From DATLZU01 sp035573855 (lineage in GTDB: Bacteria; Nitrospirota; Nitrospiria; Nitrospirales; Nitrospiraceae): DNA of 64,000 nucleotides. The stretch covers positions 20,307 to 84,306 of the forward strand of contig DATLZU010000049.1 of the NCBI GenBank assembly GCA_035573855.1, in the 5' to 3' direction. This document shows, piece after piece, positions 61,502 through 64,000 of this stretch (position 1 is its first letter; every line of letters starts with the position of its first letter). The notes beneath the pieces are model-generated. The model was not told the DNA's origin and made no database searches. It was given only the letters and a program-made list of their open reading frames with translations. The position numbers and the translations under genes are program-made.

Positions 61502-62824
61502 ATGAAAGGTTTGAGCATGTTGATTTTGGCCCTCGCCCTTGGGGCGGGGTTGGTGGGAATCCTGGAATCCAAGGCAACGGATGTCTTTCTCGAGGCGACC
61601 CGTCCGGACTTCGAGAAAATTCCCATCGGGGTGTTGGGCTTCCAAAACGGTGGCGGGCCCGAGTGGCTCGGCGGGCGGGTGGAGGAGGTGCTCAAGGCCG
61701 ATCTTCGGCGCTCGTTGGTGTTTACCTTGGTCGACTTGCCCAGCCTCGGCATCAAGGTGCGGGATGTCGGAAATGCCGAAAAGGCTATCTTCAAGCAGGC
61801 GACGGATAATGGCGTCGCCGTGCTGGTATGGGGGAGGGCGGGGCTCAAAGAAAACGGCAAAGAAGCCGATGTCGTCGTCGATGGTTACGTCTATGACGGC
61901 GGCAGCGACGAGATAGTGGGAGGGAAGCGATACGTCGGCTCGACCTCCGTCGTCAGGCTGATGGCGCACCGATTTGCCGACGAACTGGTCTACCGCTATA
62001 CGGGTGAGCCGGGCATCGCGAGGACGAAAATCGCGTTCGTGTCGGAGGTCGGCGGTGCGCGTGAGCTGTTCGTGATGGATTACGACGGATACGAGCCTCG
62101 GCAAATCACGGCCGACGGCTTTCTGAATTTGATGCCGCGATGGTCACCCGATCGGCGGTTTCTCGTGTTCACGGCGTACCGGAGCCGAAATACCCAGGAC
62201 ATTGATTTGATCGAACTGGCGACGGGGAAACGGTGGACGCTTGTGTCGCTGGGAGGATTGAACATCACGCCGGCGCTCTCTCCGGACGGCAATTATCTGG
62301 CGTTCACGACGAGCCAGGACGGCAATGCGGAAATCTACCGACTCGATACGCGAACGAAGGCGCTGCAGCGGCTTACCGTCAACCCGGCTGCGGATCTTTC
62401 GCCGTCCTGGTCACCTTCCGGCCGGGAGATTGCTTTCACCTCCGATCGGGGCGGCGGGCCTCAGATTTACTTGATGAGCGCAGACGGGTCGAATGTCCGG
62501 CGACTCACCTTTGAAGGCGACTACAACGCCGCGCCCGCATGGTCTCCTCGCGGAAACTGGATCGCACATGTCTGCCGGACTCCTCGCAAGGAATACAAAC
62601 TGTGCCTCATCAGTCCGGACGGGCAGAAGCGGGTCCAGATCACGACCGGGCCCGGCGTGGACGACTCGCCATCGTGGTCTCCGGACGGCCGGCATTTGGT
62701 GTTCAGCTCGACGGCCGACGGGAAAAGCCATCTCTACATGATCAATGCCGACGGCAAAGATTTGGAACGGCTGACCTACGGGGGGACCCACTACAGTTCG
62801 CCCGCATGGTCGCCGGCCCTATAA
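61502..62824 (+). CDS. tolB: TolB periplasmic beta-propeller protein
   Basis: 440 residues. A short N-terminal hydrophobic signal (MLILALALGAGLVGILESKA) leads a TolB N-terminal domain (residues 30-170, with FQNGGGPEWLGGRVEEVLKA). A six-bladed propeller follows with repeated WSPDG-type blades: RWSPDRRFLVF, ALSPDGNYLAF, SWSPSGREIAF, AWSPRGNWIAH and SWSPDGRHLVF. TolB links Pal to TolA. It is followed by pal. Confidence 0.94.
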   Translation: MKGLSMLILALALGAGLVGILESKATDVFLEATRPDFEKIPIGVLGFQNGGGPEWLGGRVEEVLKADLRRSLVFTLVDLPSLGIKVRDVGNAEKAIFKQATDNGVAVLVWGRAGLKENGKEADVVVDGYVYDGGSDEIVGGKRYVGSTSVVRLMAHRFADELVYRYTGEPGIARTKIAFVSEVGGARELFVMDYDGYEPRQITADGFLNLMPRWSPDRRFLVFTAYRSRNTQDIDLIELATGKRWTLVSLGGLNITPALSPDGNYLAFTTSQDGNAEIYRLDTRTKALQRLTVNPAADLSPSWSPSGREIAFTSDRGGGPQIYLMSADGSNVRRLTFEGDYNAAPAWSPRGNWIAHVCRTPRKEYKLCLISPDGQKRVQITTGPGVDDSPSWSPDGRHLVFSSTADGKSHLYMINADGKDLERLTYGGTHYSSPAWSPAL

Positions 62825-62900
62825 GCCAACCGCCGTCAGAAGGCTTCGGTGAGAGAGAGTGAGCGGGCGGTCCATTTCACACAGAAGAGGAGAGCAACCC

Positions 62901-63686
62901 ATGAAAGCACGATCCTTCACAGCCTGCCTTGTCGTCATGCTGGGGGTGATGATGGTGACCGGGGCCGGTTGCTCCAAAAAATCCGTGCAGGCCGGCTCGG
63001 GTTCGAAGTCCTCGGAGGAAAGATTGGCGAAATCCCGGAGCGGATCCGTGACGCCTGGAGAAAGCTTGAACGAAGGGTCCCTGGGCATGTCAGGCGGAGC
63101 CGGCGATATCGGACAAGGCGCGGGGGCGAGCTCCAGTTTCCCCGACCTGACCGTCTCAGGCCGAGGGACAGATGCGGCAAGTGCCGGGTCCGAAGGCGGG
63201 GGCTTGAGGGGGCTGGAGCCAGTCGGGCCGGGCAAAGGTGCCACCGAGGAGCGGGTCGGAGGCGGGACCTTGATGGCGAAGGTCCAGCCTTCGGACAGCG
63301 CCTCCAGGCAGATTGAGGAGATGCGTCGTGAGCAAGCCGCAGCCGCTGCGGCCGGGCTTCGAGACGTGTTCTTCGCCTTCGACAGTTGGACGATTACGGA
63401 AGAGGGACGAATGGCCTTGGCCCACGACGCCGAGTGGATCAAAGCCAACCCCGGTTCACTGATCAAGATCGAAGGGCACTGTGATGAGCGCGGCACGTTG
63501 GCGTACAATTTGGTGTTGGGTGAGAAGCGCGCCAAGGCTGTCCGGAATTATTTGGTCGAGCTTGGCGTGAGCGCCAATCGGCTGGCAGTCGTGTCGTACG
63601 GAAAGGAGCGACCGTTCTGCAGGGAGCAGACGGAGTCCTGTTACCAGCAGAACCGTCGAGGCCACCTCGTGCTTCGCACGAAGTGA
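62901..63686 (+). CDS. pal: Peptidoglycan-associated lipoprotein (OmpA-like)
   Basis: 261 residues. A signal with a lipobox (VTGAGC) near residue 24 is followed by a long Gly/Ser-rich linker (residues 30-155, longer than in E. coli Pal) and an OmpA-like domain: LRDVFFAFDSWTITEEGR, IKIEGHCDERGTLAYNLVLG near residue 201 and EKRAKAVRNYLVELGVSANR. The Asp and Arg in CDERG contact diaminopimelate in peptidoglycan. GAGGAGAG is a good ribosome site. It completes the Tol-Pal system. Confidence 0.93.
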   Translation: MKARSFTACLVVMLGVMMVTGAGCSKKSVQAGSGSKSSEERLAKSRSGSVTPGESLNEGSLGMSGGAGDIGQGAGASSSFPDLTVSGRGTDAASAGSEGGGLRGLEPVGPGKGATEERVGGGTLMAKVQPSDSASRQIEEMRREQAAAAAAGLRDVFFAFDSWTITEEGRMALAHDAEWIKANPGSLIKIEGHCDERGTLAYNLVLGEKRAKAVRNYLVELGVSANRLAVVSYGKERPFCREQTESCYQQNRRGHLVLRTK

Positions 63687-63703
63687 AGGCGTGAAGCGGC
63701 GCG

Positions 63704-64000
63704 ATGACTAACCGCCCGATGAGCGGTCGTGACGGCGCCTCCATGAGCAAACCTATGACAAACACAGTCGGGTCGTATAGGTATGGTCTGCCGATCTTCG
63801 GCTTGGTGGGAGGGCTCGTCATCTCCGGGTGCTTGGCCCAGCAGGCGGATTTGCGACAGACCAACCGGGAGTTGCAGAAGACTCATCAGGAGTTGCAGCA
63901 CAAGATCCAGAAGGCCAAAGAGGAAATCGATCGGATGGTGGGGGAAACGCGTGCGCGCCTGGCCGAAGAGATTCGGAGCGTGAAGGAGGAGCAGTTGCCC
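63704..64000 (+). CDS. ybgF: Tol-Pal system protein YbgF/CpoB, N-terminal part
   Basis: 99 codons to the window edge; the gene continues. The N-terminal signal (YGLPIFGLVGGLVISGCLAQ) includes a lipobox (VISGC). A coiled-coil region (LRQTNRELQKTHQELQHKIQ, then EEIDRMVGE) follows, as in the trimerisation segment of YbgF/CpoB, which coordinates PBP1B activity with Tol. The TPR domain would follow outside the window. Several in-frame ATGs exist (63704, 63719, 63743, 63755); the start is uncertain. Identified by coiled coil, lipobox and position after pal. Confidence 0.72.
   Translation, partial: MTNRPMSGRDGASMSKPMTNTVGSYRYGLPIFGLVGGLVISGCLAQQADLRQTNRELQKTHQELQHKIQKAKEEIDRMVGETRARLAEEIRSVKEEQLP

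Overview
The window looks like a chromosomal segment of a GC-rich Gram-negative bacterium, most likely a Nitrospira-type member of the Nitrospirota. That assignment is an inference from gene content and order (a GH57/galT block, gltB-gltD, tRNA-Val and tRNA-Asp ahead of a tol-pal cluster). No rRNA or other taxonomic marker is present.

Positions 1-17938 hold a surface polysaccharide (capsule or O-antigen type) locus on the + strand. It begins with an AT-richer, probably imported cassette: the end of an unidentified protein, a flippase, a GT2 glycosyltransferase and a polymerase/ligase-like membrane protein. An IS30-family element with a frameshifted transposase, a truncated fragment and a decayed IS3-family element follow, then a GT11 fucosyltransferase-like gene. 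A C-terminal relic of wecB precedes the GC-rich core: a heparinase II/III-like protein, a WbuB-like GT4 glycosyltransferase, a WecA/MraY-type phosphosugar transferase, a Wzi-like outer-membrane protein, a large multi-SLBB export protein and a Wzz/GNVR chain-length protein. Together these suggest a Wzx/Wzy-type pathway whose distal part has been exchanged by recombination and insertion sequences.

Positions 17942-30117 are mostly on the - strand: ilvD, a secreted protein, a ferredoxin-NADP reductase-like enzyme, a PepSY protein, a Spy/CpxP-like protein, MarC, a DnaJ-like protein with half a zinc finger, a TtuA-like tRNA thiolase with a small Gly-Gly-ending sulfur carrier, galT and a GH57 enzyme. 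Two + strand genes lie here: a small membrane protein and a VanZ-like protein.

Positions 30179-37121 carry an aldo/keto reductase, the divergent amgK-murU pair (peptidoglycan recycling), and a - strand run of polyprenyl diphosphate synthase, DUF1015 protein and NtrC-type regulator. Positions 37351-44276 hold glutamate synthase gltB-gltD, followed by two overlapping genes (a small helical protein and an AbiEii-like nucleotidyltransferase). A decayed IS481-type transposase follows. Positions 45299-53102 contain a DUF72 protein, a polytopic membrane protein, an anion transporter, small secreted proteins, a formylglycine-generating-enzyme-like protein running in frame into YacG, a metallo-beta-lactamase-fold hydrolase and a bifunctional-nuclease-like protein. 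Positions 53347-57492 (-) hold a PEGA-like lipoprotein, trpS, an M50 protease and an LpoA-like protein.

Positions 57657-64000 (+) hold a XerD-like recombinase, tRNA-Val(TAC), tRNA-Asp(GTC) and tolQ-tolR-tolA-tolB-pal-ybgF, the last cut by the window edge.

The most unusual signal is a short interspersed element found once between gltB and gltD and once, inverted, inside the reading frame of a membrane protein gene. Also notable are the SUMF1-YacG in-frame junction, the overlapping nucleotidyltransferase module after gltD, and the TtuA/TtuB pair.
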